A DNA stretch of 44,267 nucleotides from Anaerococcus provencensis. GTDB lineage: Bacteria; Bacillota; Clostridia; Tissierellales; Peptoniphilaceae. The position numbers were made by a program, and so were the translations under genes. Positions 35,586-44,267 of this stretch are shown here, piece by piece; position 1 is the first letter of the stretch; every line of letters begins with the position of its first letter. The stretch spans positions 1-44,267 of the forward strand of contig NZ_HG003690.1 of NCBI RefSeq assembly GCF_000312365.2, given 5' to 3'. The notes under the pieces are model-generated. The model saw nothing but the letters and a program-made list of their open reading frames with translations, had not been told where the DNA came from and made no database searches.

Positions 35586-37858
35586 GTGAAAATTAAAAAA
35601 GTATTTTCTTCCCTAATGGCACTAGGCTTGGCAGCAACTCTAGCAGCTTGTGGAGGAAACACTGATTCAGCAAATACTGAAAATGATAAAGCTGAGCAAG
35701 CAACAACTGAAGATACTGCAGCAGAAGATAACGCTGAAGAAACAACAGATGATGCTAGCGAAGATAATGCAGAAGAAACAACTGATAATGAAGACGAAAA
35801 TACTGAGGAAGATGCTGAAGCAAGCGAAGAAGTAGAAAACTTTGAAGCTCAAACTGCTGATGACACTCTAGTACTTGGTCTTGCTGACATGAACGGTGAC
35901 TTCTTAGTTGGTTGGACTAACAACACTAACGACGTTGTTGTAAGAAAATTACTTGGTATCGAAGGTAACTCTGGTTACGCTACTGTAGTCCAAGATGAAA
36001 ATGGTCAATGGGTAAATAACCCGACCGTTCTTGATGGAGAACCAAAAGTTACTGAAAACGAAGATGGTTCAAAAACATATCAATATAAGATCAAAGAGGA
36101 CCTAAAATGGTCTGATGGTGAGCCAATTACAGCAGATAACTACCTATATGGTAACTTAATCTTTACTCACCCATCATATATACCTGTAACAGGATCTACA
36201 TCAATAGGTGTGCTGACTCACTAAAAGGCTACGAAGCTTACCACACTGGTAAAGATGCAGACGGTAACGATGTTGACTTCTTTGAAGGTCTAAAGAAAAT
36301 CGATGACTACACATTCGAATTTACTATTGATAGCGAATTCTTACCATATTTTGAAGAAGCAGCTCTAGCTTCAGCTGACCCATTCCCGCTTCATGCAGTA
36401 AGTGAAAACCTAGTTCTTAACGAAGATGGTACAAAACTTGTTGCAAAAGATGGATATGAACCAAGCGAAGAAGAAATCCAAAAATATAAAGACGACCTTC
36501 AAAAACAAATCGACAATCTAAACGCAGACTTTGAAGAAAACGTAGAAGAACCAGGAGCAGATGCTTCTGAAGATGATAAGGCAGCTTACGAAGAAGAAAA
36601 AGCAGCTCATGATGAAGAAGTAAAAATCCTTGAAGACAAGATGAATGGCGATGTTGACCCAAGCTTGCAATTAATCGAACAAGCTATGCTTAACATCTAC
36701 AATGAATATAGGGTTAACCCAACAGTTACAGCTGGACCATATATGTTTGATGAATTCAAAAACAACATGGTTAAACTATCTCTAAACCCTAACTATGCAG
36801 GAAATGCTAAGGGTGACAAGGCAACAGTTCCACATATCATAGTACAAACAGTAAACTCAAATATAGCTGTAGACTTACTAGAAAATGGCGATATAGATAT
36901 TTGGGAAGCAGAAGCAGACGGTGGTAAGATTGACCAAATGAGAGCTGCAGCTGACGCTGGCAAGATCAAATTCAACGAATTTGAAAGATCTGGTTATGGT
37001 AACCTTACATTCTTAACAGATAGAGGATGCACACAATACAAAGAAGTTCGTCAAGCTATCGCTCACTTAATGGACAGAAACTCATTCGTACAATCATATG
37101 CTGGTGGTTACGGTGTAGTAACAAACGGTATGTACGGCCAAAGCCAATGGATGTACAAGGAAAGAGGAGCTGACCTAGAAAGTGATCCTAATATGATCAA
37201 CTATCAATTAAACCTTGATACAGCTAACGAATTACTTGACAAGACACCATTTACATTTGAAGCAGATGGAAAAACTCCATGGGATAAGGCAAAAGCTGAC
37301 GAAGAATTCGCTTCAAATGCTGATAATTTTGATTATTTTAGATACGATGAAAATGGTAATAGACTAGTTGTAAACCAATATGGTTCTGATGAATCTCCAA
37401 TTACAACACTAATCTCTAACCAACTTCCAAACAACGCTAAACAAGTTGGTATGGAATATAACGTAACAGCTGGTAACTTTGCAACATTATTGCAATATTA
37501 CGTATCTCCAGCAGAAGATGCAGAATATACAGCATTTAACATGGGTACCAACTTTGCACCAATATTTGACCCATGGTATCAATACAACTCAAAGGGTAGT
37601 GATAACAAGACAAGAACAAATGATCCAAAAGTTGATGAAATCACAGAAAAACTACGTAGAATCGCTCCAGATGATAAGGAAGCATTCCTAGACGAATGGA
37701 TGAAATTCCAACTTTGGTACAATGACTACCTACCAGAAATTCCTCTATACTCTAACCTATTCCACACAGGTTACACAAACAGAGTTGAAGGATTTGATAT
37801 CAATACGCCAACATGGCAATTTGCAGATCAAGTTAACGCAATTACAATAGCTAAATAG
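35586..37858 (+). pseudogene. oppA: Oligopeptide-binding lipoprotein, second copy, frameshifted
   Basis: A close paralogue of the first OppA. The start is GTG 35586 (MKIKKVFSSLMALGLAATLAAC, lipobox LAAC), matching the other copy; the in-frame ATG 35571 overlaps the ribosome binding site. The frame stops at 36222-36224 after VTGSTSIGVLTH. One base appears missing near 36207-36212. In the shifted frame homology resumes at once (ADSLKGYEAYHTG...DDYTFEF) and runs intact to 37858. With one base restored the protein would be about 757 residues, with the same charged insert as its paralogue. The intact downstream part argues for a recent mutation or a sequencing error rather than long decay. Confidence 0.85.
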
Positions 37859-37886
37859 TTATCGAAAATCTCTTAAAACTAAAAGG

Positions 37887-37907
37887 GCTCACCTAGGTGA
37901 GCTTTTT
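37887..37907 (+). terminator. Terminator after the second oppA
   Basis: GCTCACCTAGGTGAGC (37887-37902) folds as a stem of 6-7 bp with a minimal loop, followed by T6, 28 nt after the oppA stop. It separates the binding-protein gene from the permease operon. Confidence 0.8.
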
Positions 37908-38039
37908 TAGTTAATGATAATGTATAATTTGGTAGATTTATTAGTTTATTTGCATAAATATATAGATATTCAAAATGAGGATAAATAAATAATTATACAT
38001 AAAAATGATAATTATTTCTTATTATTATATTAATAATAT

Positions 38040-38068
38040 TTGACAAAGTTGGGCCAATATATTAATAT
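38040..38068 (+). promoter_or_regulatory. Promoter of the oppBCDF operon
   Basis: A perfect TTGACA (38040-38045) is followed after 17 nt by TAATAT (38063-38068). The leader to oppB is about 130 nt. Apart from this promoter and the preceding terminator, the 347-nt gap between oppA and oppB holds only AT-rich sequence. Confidence 0.85.
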
Positions 38069-38205
38069 ATAACTTATAAAAAATGTTATTTTGGGGTTTT
38101 TAACCTATTTGATTTTTACTAAATAAATACATAGAAATTATTCAATTGATAACGATTTAGTAAATATAAAAAAATCAATTATATAATAAAATAGGAAGGG
38201 AAATT

Positions 38206-39168
38206 ATGCTCCGTTATATAGTAAAGAGAATTTTAAACATGATACCAGTTGCAATAATCATATCTATATTGCTATTTACTTTCTCAAAAGCTATGCCTGG
38301 GGATCCTATCAAGGCCATGATGCCACAAGGAACTCGTATGACTAAGGCACAAGAAGAACAGCTTTATGAGACACTTTCTGAACGTTATGGACTAAATAAG
38401 TCCTATCCAGAGCAATACGTTAGATGGTTAGGCAGAACCCTTAAAGGTGACTTTGGTGAGTCAATTAGAGTTAGACGTGATGTGAAAGAATATTTAAAAG
38501 AACCACTAAAAAATACAATATATCTTAATATTGGTTCTACTATTATTTCCTTTATACTATCGGTACTGATAGGTATAAGGTCGGCCACCCATAGGGGAGG
38601 GGTCTTTGATAGGACCTTCCAGACTTTAACACTGGTTGGTTTGTCTATTCCAGTATTCTTCATAGGACTTATTGCAATTTATATTTTTGCATTTAAACTT
38701 AAATGGTTCCCAGCTAATGGTATGCCAAGGACCAACGAATTTGGTGAATGGGTGAGATATTTGTTCTTACCAACACTTACGCTTACTATAGGTTCTCTTG
38801 CAGGGCTTTCTAGGTATGTTAGAAACTCAATGCTTGATGCCCTAAACCAAGATTATATTAGAACAGCAAGATCTAAGGGTCTTAAGGAAAAGACTGTTAT
38901 CTATTCACATGCCTTTAGAAATGCGCTTATTCCAGTTGTTACAGCCCTAACATGGGCAGTATTAGGTATGTTCTCTGGTTCTGCTATTACTGAGAGGATC
39001 TTCTCATATAGAGGAATTGGTAACGAACTTATTTCTGCAGTTATGGCCCAAGACTACAATATTATATTAGCCCTATCAATGTTTTATGCAGTACTTACAC
39101 TCTTAGGAAACTTGATAATGGACGTAGCCTATGCGCTAGTTGATCCAAGGGTTAAACTAGACGCTTAA
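38206..39168 (+). CDS. oppB: Oligopeptide ABC transporter permease OppB
   Basis: Inner-membrane permease subunit of the peptide importer. The 320-residue protein begins MLRYIVKRILNMIPV, has the OppB N-terminal loop (FSKAMPGDPIKAMM), about six membrane segments and the EAA-like coupling motif DYIRTARSKGLKEKTVIYSHAFRNALIPVVT that docks on the ATPase. Length is normal and no insertion is seen. AGGAAGGG precedes the start, and oppC follows after 10 nt. Confidence 0.95.
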   Translation: MLRYIVKRILNMIPVAIIISILLFTFSKAMPGDPIKAMMPQGTRMTKAQEEQLYETLSERYGLNKSYPEQYVRWLGRTLKGDFGESIRVRRDVKEYLKEPLKNTIYLNIGSTIISFILSVLIGIRSATHRGGVFDRTFQTLTLVGLSIPVFFIGLIAIYIFAFKLKWFPANGMPRTNEFGEWVRYLFLPTLTLTIGSLAGLSRYVRNSMLDALNQDYIRTARSKGLKEKTVIYSHAFRNALIPVVTALTWAVLGMFSGSAITERIFSYRGIGNELISAVMAQDYNIILALSMFYAVLTLLGNLIMDVAYALVDPRVKLDA

Positions 39169-39178
39169 GAGGGGTAAT

Positions 39179-41152
39179 ATGAACAAGACATTTAACAAAT
39201 CATTAAAATCATATAAGAAGTTTTTAAAGTCATATTTCCTTAGAGGCTTTACATTTGCAGATGGTTTAGATGAAAACGAAACTAAAAAAGTAGAAGATAA
39301 TAGACTTGATCCAGAGATGAGAGAAAATCTCAACGGACCAAATTCAAATATAGGTACAAGTGGAGATCCTTCCACAGAAAATAAGGACCTAAAAGAAGAA
39401 GCCATCCTTTCACCAGGTCAAGTAGCACTAAGAAACTACTTTAGAAACCCACTTGGTGTTATTGGACTTATAATGTTTATAGCTATAATACTAGTTATAT
39501 TTATAGGCTCTAGAGTCCTACCTTTTAACCAATACTATTCACAAGGTAACCTTACTAACGTTGCTCCAGGTGGGGCATATATGAATTTCCCTGGTGAAAT
39601 GGAAAAAGAAGGTACAAAGAAGATATCAATGGGTAATACCTTTGCTGTTGGCCTTACAAACGAAAACAATGTTTATGTTTGGGGATCAAACAACGAAGAC
39701 AATATTACATCCATACCTGATAAAGTAAAAGAAGGCCTTGCTGGCAAAGAAATCAAAGATGTGGCAGCTGGTGATAGACATATCCTTGTAGCTACAGAAG
39801 ATGATGAGCTTTATGGTTGGGGTAACAACTCCTTTGATCAAACAAAGATTCCGCCAATGCAAGAAGCTCAAATCAAAGAAGAAGGTATAGAAAAAATTGG
39901 TGCTGGTGTTCAATATTCAGCTATAGTTACCAAAAAGAAAAACCTTGTAGTTTGGGGTTCAACTATGGCCAGCCGTTTGAACATGATTCCATCAACAGTT
40001 CAAGGCCAAGTCGAAGACTTTGATACTTCACCAATCAATATGATTGTTGCAAAGACAGATGGAACAGTTCAACTTATAGGTGTAATGGGTGCAGAAAACC
40101 AAACAGCTATGCCAAAAGAATTGACTGATGGCTCAGTTTTTGTCAAAAAAGTTGCCCTAACATCAAGCTCAGCTGCGGCCCTTGATGACAAAGGAAAACT
40201 ATATGTTTGGGGACCATCTAGAGCTGGTATTTCTGGCAATAATGTTCCAGAATTTGAAGCTCCAATAGTAGATATCCAAGGTGGAGATTCTACCTTTACT
40301 GCCCTTGATGAAAACGGCAAGATCTATACTTGGGGTTTAGATAACTACGGTGAACTAAATGCACCAGATGGTGAATTTGATCAAATATACGCATCCTACT
40401 TTAACCAATACGCAGTTGACAAGGAAGGCAAGATCAAAACTTGGGGACTTAATGGATTTAGATTTGGTTCTGATGACCAAGGTCGTGATATCTTCACAAG
40501 ACTAATCCACGGTGGTCGTATGACTATGATTATCGCCTTAATCTCTACAGTACTTCAAGTAGTTCTTGGTGTACTTATAGGTATGATTTCAGGTTTTGCC
40601 GGAGGACGTGTGGACAATATCTTGATGAGAATGTCAGAAATTATTGCATCATTCCCATTTTATCCAATGCTTATATCCCTATCAGCACTATTGCCACCAG
40701 GAGCTAGCCAAACTCAAAGAATCACCATGGTAATGGTTCTTCTAGGTTTGTTAGGTTGGACAGGACTTGCCCGTCTAGTACGTGGACAAATCCTTGCAGA
40801 ACGTGAACGTGATTACATTACTGCAGCTCGTGCCCTTGGTGTTAAGAACTGGTCAATTATGATGAAACATATTTTACCAAATATCCTTTCAATCGTTATA
40901 GTAAACGCAACACTAGGATATGCTGGTAACTTACTAACAGAATCTGGTTTATCATTCTTAGGTTTTGGTGTACAAGAACCTACTCCATCATGGGGTAATA
41001 TGTTGACAGCAGCACAAAGCTCTGATGTACTAAACATCTACTGGTGGAGATGGATATTCCCAGTACTTGCAGTATTCTTAGCATCTTTCTCTGTAAACCT
41101 TATAGGTGATGCTATGCGTGATGCTATAGACCCAAGAGCAAATGAGAGATAG
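39179..41152 (+). CDS. oppC: OppC permease with inserted RCC1-like beta-propeller
   Basis: Second permease subunit, but 657 residues instead of about 300. Residues 1-85 are a hydrophilic N-terminus. TM1 is about 91-114 (PLGVIGLIMFIAIILVIFIGS). About residues 145-428 are RCC1-type repeats, each ending in a WG-like strand: VYVWGSNNEDN, LYGWGNNSFDQ, LVVWGSTMAS, a degenerate VQLIGVMGAEN, LYVWGPSRAG, IYTWGLDNYGEL and IKTWGLNGF. Directly after comes the normal OppC motif GSDDQGRDIFTRLIHGGRM (about 429) and five further membrane segments with the coupling motif DYITAARALGVKNW. In normal OppC the TM1-TM2 loop is extracytoplasmic, so the propeller should face outside. The frame is continuous and the repeats are well kept. 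Confidence 0.93.
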   Translation: MNKTFNKSLKSYKKFLKSYFLRGFTFADGLDENETKKVEDNRLDPEMRENLNGPNSNIGTSGDPSTENKDLKEEAILSPGQVALRNYFRNPLGVIGLIMFIAIILVIFIGSRVLPFNQYYSQGNLTNVAPGGAYMNFPGEMEKEGTKKISMGNTFAVGLTNENNVYVWGSNNEDNITSIPDKVKEGLAGKEIKDVAAGDRHILVATEDDELYGWGNNSFDQTKIPPMQEAQIKEEGIEKIGAGVQYSAIVTKKKNLVVWGSTMASRLNMIPSTVQGQVEDFDTSPINMIVAKTDGTVQLIGVMGAENQTAMPKELTDGSVFVKKVALTSSSAAALDDKGKLYVWGPSRAGISGNNVPEFEAPIVDIQGGDSTFTALDENGKIYTWGLDNYGELNAPDGEFDQIYASYFNQYAVDKEGKIKTWGLNGFRFGSDDQGRDIFTRLIHGGRMTMIIALISTVLQVVLGVLIGMISGFAGGRVDNILMRMSEIIASFPFYPMLISLSALLPPGASQTQRITMVMVLLGLLGWTGLARLVRGQILAERERDYITAARALGVKNWSIMMKHILPNILSIVIVNATLGYAGNLLTESGLSFLGFGVQEPTPSWGNMLTAAQSSDVLNIYWWRWIFPVLAVFLASFSVNLIGDAMRDAIDPRANER

Positions 41153-41160
41153 AGGTAAAG

Positions 41161-42162
41161 ATGAGATTACTAGAAATAAATAAGCTTCACACATATTTCT
41201 CCACAAGAAAAGGCCTAATCAAAGCTGTAAATGGAGTTTCATTTACTATCGATGAAGGAAAAACCCTTGGACTTGTAGGTGAGTCTGGTTCTGGAAAAAG
41301 CCAAACAGCCATGTCTATCCTAAGGCTGTTTGAACCTAACCAAAAGATCTATGAGGGAGAAATCTTATACAAAGGCGAAGATTTAACAAAATATAGCACA
41401 AAACAAATGGAAGAAATCAGGGGAAATGAAATCTCCATGATTTTCCAAGAGCCAATGAGCTCACTAAACCCAGTATTTACTGTTGAAAAGCAAATCTCAG
41501 AAGTTTTGATTCTTCACAGACATATGTCAAAGGCTGAAGCAGCCAAAAGATGTGAGGAGCTTCTTGCATCTGTTAAGATTCCTAACCCACATATTGTTGC
41601 AAAACAATATCCATTTGAACTATCAGGTGGCATGAACCAAAGGGTTATGATTGCTATGGCCTTAGCCTGTGAACCAAAGCTACTAATAGCCGACGAGCCT
41701 ACAACAGCTCTAGACGTAACAATTCAAGCTCAAATCCTAAGGCTAATGAATGACCTAAAGCATAGACTTAACACTTCTATCCTATTTATCACTCACGACC
41801 TTGGGGTTATCAATCAAATGGCAGATGAAGTAGCGGTTATGTATTCTGGACAAATAGTAGAACAATCTCCAGTAGAATTTATCTTCAAAAGAGATATTAC
41901 AGACTACAACCACCCATATACAGTAGCCCTACTAAACTCTATACCATCTATAACAAGTGATAAGAATGAGAGATTGGACATTATACCAGGTTCAGTACCA
42001 CACCCACTAAACCTACCAAAGGGATGTAAATTTGCCGACAGATGTAAATTTGCTACAGAAAAATGTATCAATCAAATGCCTGAACTTGTTTCTGTAAATG
42101 AGAATCAAAGAATCAGATGCCATTATCCAAATAGAAAGGAAAGGGAAAATGGGAACAACTAA
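41161..42162 (+). CDS. oppD: Oligopeptide ABC transporter ATPase OppD
   Basis: Peptide-import ATPase of normal length (333 residues). Walker A GESGSGKSQ, Q-loop IFQEPMSSLNPVF, signature LSGGMNQRVMIAMA, Walker B LLIADEPTTALD and the H-loop ITHDLGV are present. The C-terminal oligopeptide/dipeptide domain has the Cys cluster CKFADRCKFATEKC that may carry an iron-sulfur cluster in relatives. GAGG precedes the ATG and oppF starts 14 nt before its stop. Confidence 0.96.
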   Translation: MRLLEINKLHTYFSTRKGLIKAVNGVSFTIDEGKTLGLVGESGSGKSQTAMSILRLFEPNQKIYEGEILYKGEDLTKYSTKQMEEIRGNEISMIFQEPMSSLNPVFTVEKQISEVLILHRHMSKAEAAKRCEELLASVKIPNPHIVAKQYPFELSGGMNQRVMIAMALACEPKLLIADEPTTALDVTIQAQILRLMNDLKHRLNTSILFITHDLGVINQMADEVAVMYSGQIVEQSPVEFIFKRDITDYNHPYTVALLNSIPSITSDKNERLDIIPGSVPHPLNLPKGCKFADRCKFATEKCINQMPELVSVNENQRIRCHYPNRKERENGNN

Positions 42163-43768
42163 CGATAAAAAGGTCTTATTCAAGATAAGAAACCTTAAAA
42201 AATATTTCCCTTTAAAAAAGAAATCTATATTTGATAAGGGACCAAGAGACTATGTCCATGCCAACGAATCTATCACAATAGATATCTACGAAGGTGAAAC
42301 CCTAGGCCTAGTTGGAGAATCTGGTTGTGGTAAATCTACATTTGGTAGAACTCTTTTACAAATCTACGAACAAACTGAAGGAACCACCCTATATTATGGC
42401 AAAACAATAGAAGATATTGCTCCAGAATATATGGGCAAAATGATCAAAAATATACCAGGCCAATATCCAAACTATGCCAAAGCAAAAGAGGAATTGGATG
42501 CTATATACACTGAACTAGAAGGCGCAAGTACTGACCAAGCGCGTGCAGAAATAAACGAACGTGCTATGTTAAAACGTCACGAAATCGAAGAAAAATACAC
42601 CAATATGGTAAGAATTGCTGGTGGTTTACTAGCAAGTGATGACCTATCAAAGGTATCAAGCCTCCTAGAAGACTACTACAAAGCATTAAAAGAAAGAGCA
42701 GTAGTCCTAGCAGACATAGAAGACTTCGAAGACAAACTCAAAATGAGATCTCGTGATTGGGACTCTTACCACAAGGCTTTGGAAGCTGACAACAAATACA
42801 AAGAACTAACCACAAAAAGAGCAGAACTTTCAAAAAAAGTTGGCGAAAAATTAAATATTGTCGACGAATATAGACAAAGCTTAAGCTCAAAAGAAGGATT
42901 CGAAGAATTAGAAGCCCTCAAAGATAGTGGTATAGACTTATCTGAACTAAACTCAGAAGAAATGAGAAGGATGAGAAAAGACCTACAAATGATCTTCCAA
43001 GACCCATACGGATCCTTGGATACAAAGATAACTGTAGGAAACATCATCGGTGAAGGCGTACTAGGACACGAACTATTCAAATCCAGAAAAGAAGCTGGAT
43101 ACAACGAATACATCCAAGAAACCATGGAAAAATGTGGACTAGCACCATACTTCCTCCACAGATACCCTCACCAATTCTCCGGTGGGCAAAGACAAAGAAT
43201 TGGTATAGCCAGAGCCCTTGCCCTAAAACCAAGCTTTATAGTTTGTGACGAGGCAGTAAGTGCCCTAGACGTATCAATCCAATCACAAATTATAAACCTA
43301 CTCCAAGACCTAAAAGATCAAAATAATCTAACATATCTATTCATCACCCACGACCTATCAGTAGTAAAATACATCTCTGATAGAATAGGTGTAATGTACC
43401 TTGGAGTATTAGTAGAACTTGCAAGCACAGAGCAAATCTTTGACAAGCCTCTACATCCATACACCCAAGCCTTACTACAAGCCATACCAAGAACTGACGT
43501 GGACCAAGGCCAAGAACTTGCAGTCATAGAAGGGGACATCCCATCAGCAGTTCACCCACCAAAGGGTTGCCGTTTCCACACCAGATGTGAGTACGCTATG
43601 GACATATGTAAGACCTATGAGCCTGAGCTCAAAGATTACGACAATGGCCACTTTGTAGCTTGCCACTTGATGGAAGTAAGCGAAGAAGAAAAGCAAAAAG
43701 CTTACGAAAAGAACAAGGCAGCAAAAGCAAAACAAGAATCAGAATTAGAAGAGATGAGTGCTCTATGA
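42149..43768 (+). CDS. oppF: OppF ATPase with a helical insertion before the Q-loop
   Basis: I choose ATG 42149 (MGTTNDKKVLFKIRNLKKYF), which follows AAAGGAAAGGG and overlaps oppD by 14 nt. Walker A is GESGCGKST (about residue 55). After the strand TTLYYGKTIED a segment of about 185 residues (about 88-270), rich in Lys, Glu and Ala and predicted largely helical, interrupts the fold. The normal sequence then resumes with MRRMRKDLQMIFQDPYGSLD, where OppF usually has LRRDMQIIFQDPYASL. The signature is FSGGQRQRIGIARA, Walker B FIVCDEAVSALD and the Cys-containing C-terminal domain is present. At 539 residues it is far longer than typical OppF (about 310-330). Confidence 0.92.
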   Translation: MGTTNDKKVLFKIRNLKKYFPLKKKSIFDKGPRDYVHANESITIDIYEGETLGLVGESGCGKSTFGRTLLQIYEQTEGTTLYYGKTIEDIAPEYMGKMIKNIPGQYPNYAKAKEELDAIYTELEGASTDQARAEINERAMLKRHEIEEKYTNMVRIAGGLLASDDLSKVSSLLEDYYKALKERAVVLADIEDFEDKLKMRSRDWDSYHKALEADNKYKELTTKRAELSKKVGEKLNIVDEYRQSLSSKEGFEELEALKDSGIDLSELNSEEMRRMRKDLQMIFQDPYGSLDTKITVGNIIGEGVLGHELFKSRKEAGYNEYIQETMEKCGLAPYFLHRYPHQFSGGQRQRIGIARALALKPSFIVCDEAVSALDVSIQSQIINLLQDLKDQNNLTYLFITHDLSVVKYISDRIGVMYLGVLVELASTEQIFDKPLHPYTQALLQAIPRTDVDQGQELAVIEGDIPSAVHPPKGCRFHTRCEYAMDICKTYEPELKDYDNGHFVACHLMEVSEEEKQKAYEKNKAAKAKQESELEEMSAL

Positions 43769-43953
43769 GAAAGCCAATAGATAGGTTTTCTGACAAATCA
43801 AATGAAGAAATCTATCAAAAGGAATCCTTGCTAGAAGACGACAATCTAGAAAAATACGACAGACTAGCAATGTTCCTTGCCGCTATAAAAGTACTCTTCC
43901 CAGCCCTACTAATAGTAGTAGGCCCGATCTTGCTTTTTGCAATATTATTATAA
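43765..43953 (+). CDS. Small single-pass membrane protein at the end of the opp operon
   Basis: The 62-residue protein starts at ATG 43765, overlapping the oppF stop as ATGA, so it is translationally coupled. The first 35 residues are charged (RKPIDRFSDKSNEEIYQKESLLEDDNLEKYDR). The last 27 form one hydrophobic segment (AAIKVLFPALLIVVGPILLFAILL). I recognise no family. Coupling to oppF and the terminator that follows suggest an accessory subunit of this importer. Confidence 0.75.
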   Translation: MRKPIDRFSDKSNEEIYQKESLLEDDNLEKYDRLAMFLAAIKVLFPALLIVVGPILLFAILL

Positions 43954-43960
43954 ACGAGAA

Positions 43961-43996
43961 AATCCTATGATTTAGAAAAAGATCATAGGATTTTTT
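43961..43996 (+). terminator. Terminator of the opp operon and intron target
   Basis: AATCCTATGAT (43961-43971) pairs perfectly with ATCATAGGATT (43982-43992) around a 10-nt loop, followed by T6. The stop of the small membrane protein is 8 nt upstream and the intron-like sequence begins at 43998. Confidence 0.9.
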
Positions 43997-43997
43997 G

Positions 43998-44267
43998 GTA
44001 TGACGGGCATGTCATCAATCTGTGGTGAAAGTCCACGAAGGGCGTAGTTGCCAGCGAACCTCATAGCAATTCCCAAGGCTTGTACCGTGAGGTACAGGCG
44101 AGAAGAAGGGATAGCAAAATTGTAGCCTGACGAACAGAAACCTAATACTAAGGCTTGCACGGTGGACAAGCGAACCAAAAGTCGTGAAGTCCAAAAGGCA
44201 ACCGTAAACCATGCAAGTAGATTAGGCAGGTAGACAAGGAAAGATTGATGGCTTATCCCGTGAGGTC
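43998..44267 (+). mobile_element. Group II intron, class C-like, 5' part (cut by window end)
   Basis: The sequence starts GTATGACGGGCATGTCATC, resembling the GTGTGCCCGGCATGGG start of known IIC introns. It continues with GGTGAAAGTCCAC, the domain I motifs GTAGTTGCCAGCGAACC and GAACAGAAACCTAATACTAAGGC, and ends in TTATCCCGTGAGGTC, matching the TTACCCGGGGAGGTC segment of such introns. No protein is encoded in the visible 270 nt. Class C introns insert right after intrinsic terminators, and this one follows the opp operon terminator exactly. The reverse transcriptase and domains V-VI would lie beyond the window, if present. Confidence 0.8.

Noticed and set aside
35650..35835. Second-frame ORF in the acidic linker of the second oppA
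   Set aside because: Frame-shifted reading of Glu/Asp/Ala-rich repeats producing Lys/Gln-rich nonsense; the lipoprotein frame is supported by its paralogue.
42766..43125. Minus-strand open frame of 119 codons inside oppF
   Set aside because: Ser-rich antisense shadow of the Lys/Glu-rich insert and the Q-loop region; no ribosome binding site.

Overview
The window is chromosomal DNA of a low-GC Gram-positive anaerobe. AT-rich codon use, strong AGGAGG-type ribosome binding sites, Firmicutes gene order around the origin, an ornithine-racemase-like gene and the style of the lipoproteins suggest a Tissierellia/Peptoniphilaceae member such as Anaerococcus. The genus is inferred from gene content, not proven.

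Left end to origin (1-5.6 kb): an IS200-type transposase, decayed DNA and one unrecognised secreted protein are followed by the classical minus-strand block rpmH-rnpA-yidD-yidC-jag, with jag frameshifted. The rpmH-dnaA gap and the dnaA-dnaN gap both carry DnaA boxes, giving a bipartite oriC. Rightward come dnaA, dnaN, an S4-domain gene (rlbA), recF, gyrB and gyrA. A three-gene sigma-factor partner-switch module (STAS antagonist, degenerate RsbW-like protein, SigB/F-type sigma) follows gyrA with almost no gap.

Accessory middle (15.5-32 kb): an XRE/TPR (Rgg/PlcR-like) regulator, a 490-bp gap with several micro-ORFs and a terminator-like hairpin, and three fused exporter-type ABC proteins. Next are a near-consensus parS site, a GNAT acetyltransferase, and a guanidino/ornithine cluster in which two DDAH-family hydrolases flank an APC transporter and an ornithine-racemase-like enzyme. 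Then come a SEC-C-like protein, two divergent orphan antitoxins sharing a palindromic operator, a lipoprotein with an internal duplication, and a secreted Amidase_5 cell-wall hydrolase with wall-binding repeats.

Right end (32-44 kb): an oligopeptide ABC importer. Two tandem oversized OppA-type lipoproteins (the second frameshifted) precede a separately promoted oppB-oppC-oppD-oppF operon ending in a 62-residue membrane protein. The OppC permease carries about 300 residues of RCC1-like beta-propeller repeats in the extracytoplasmic loop between TM1 and TM2, just before the usual GTDxxGRD motif. OppF carries about 185 mostly helical, charged residues between Walker A and the Q-loop. This modified importer is the most striking content of the window. 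A group IIC-like intron begins immediately after the operon's terminator and runs off the window end.
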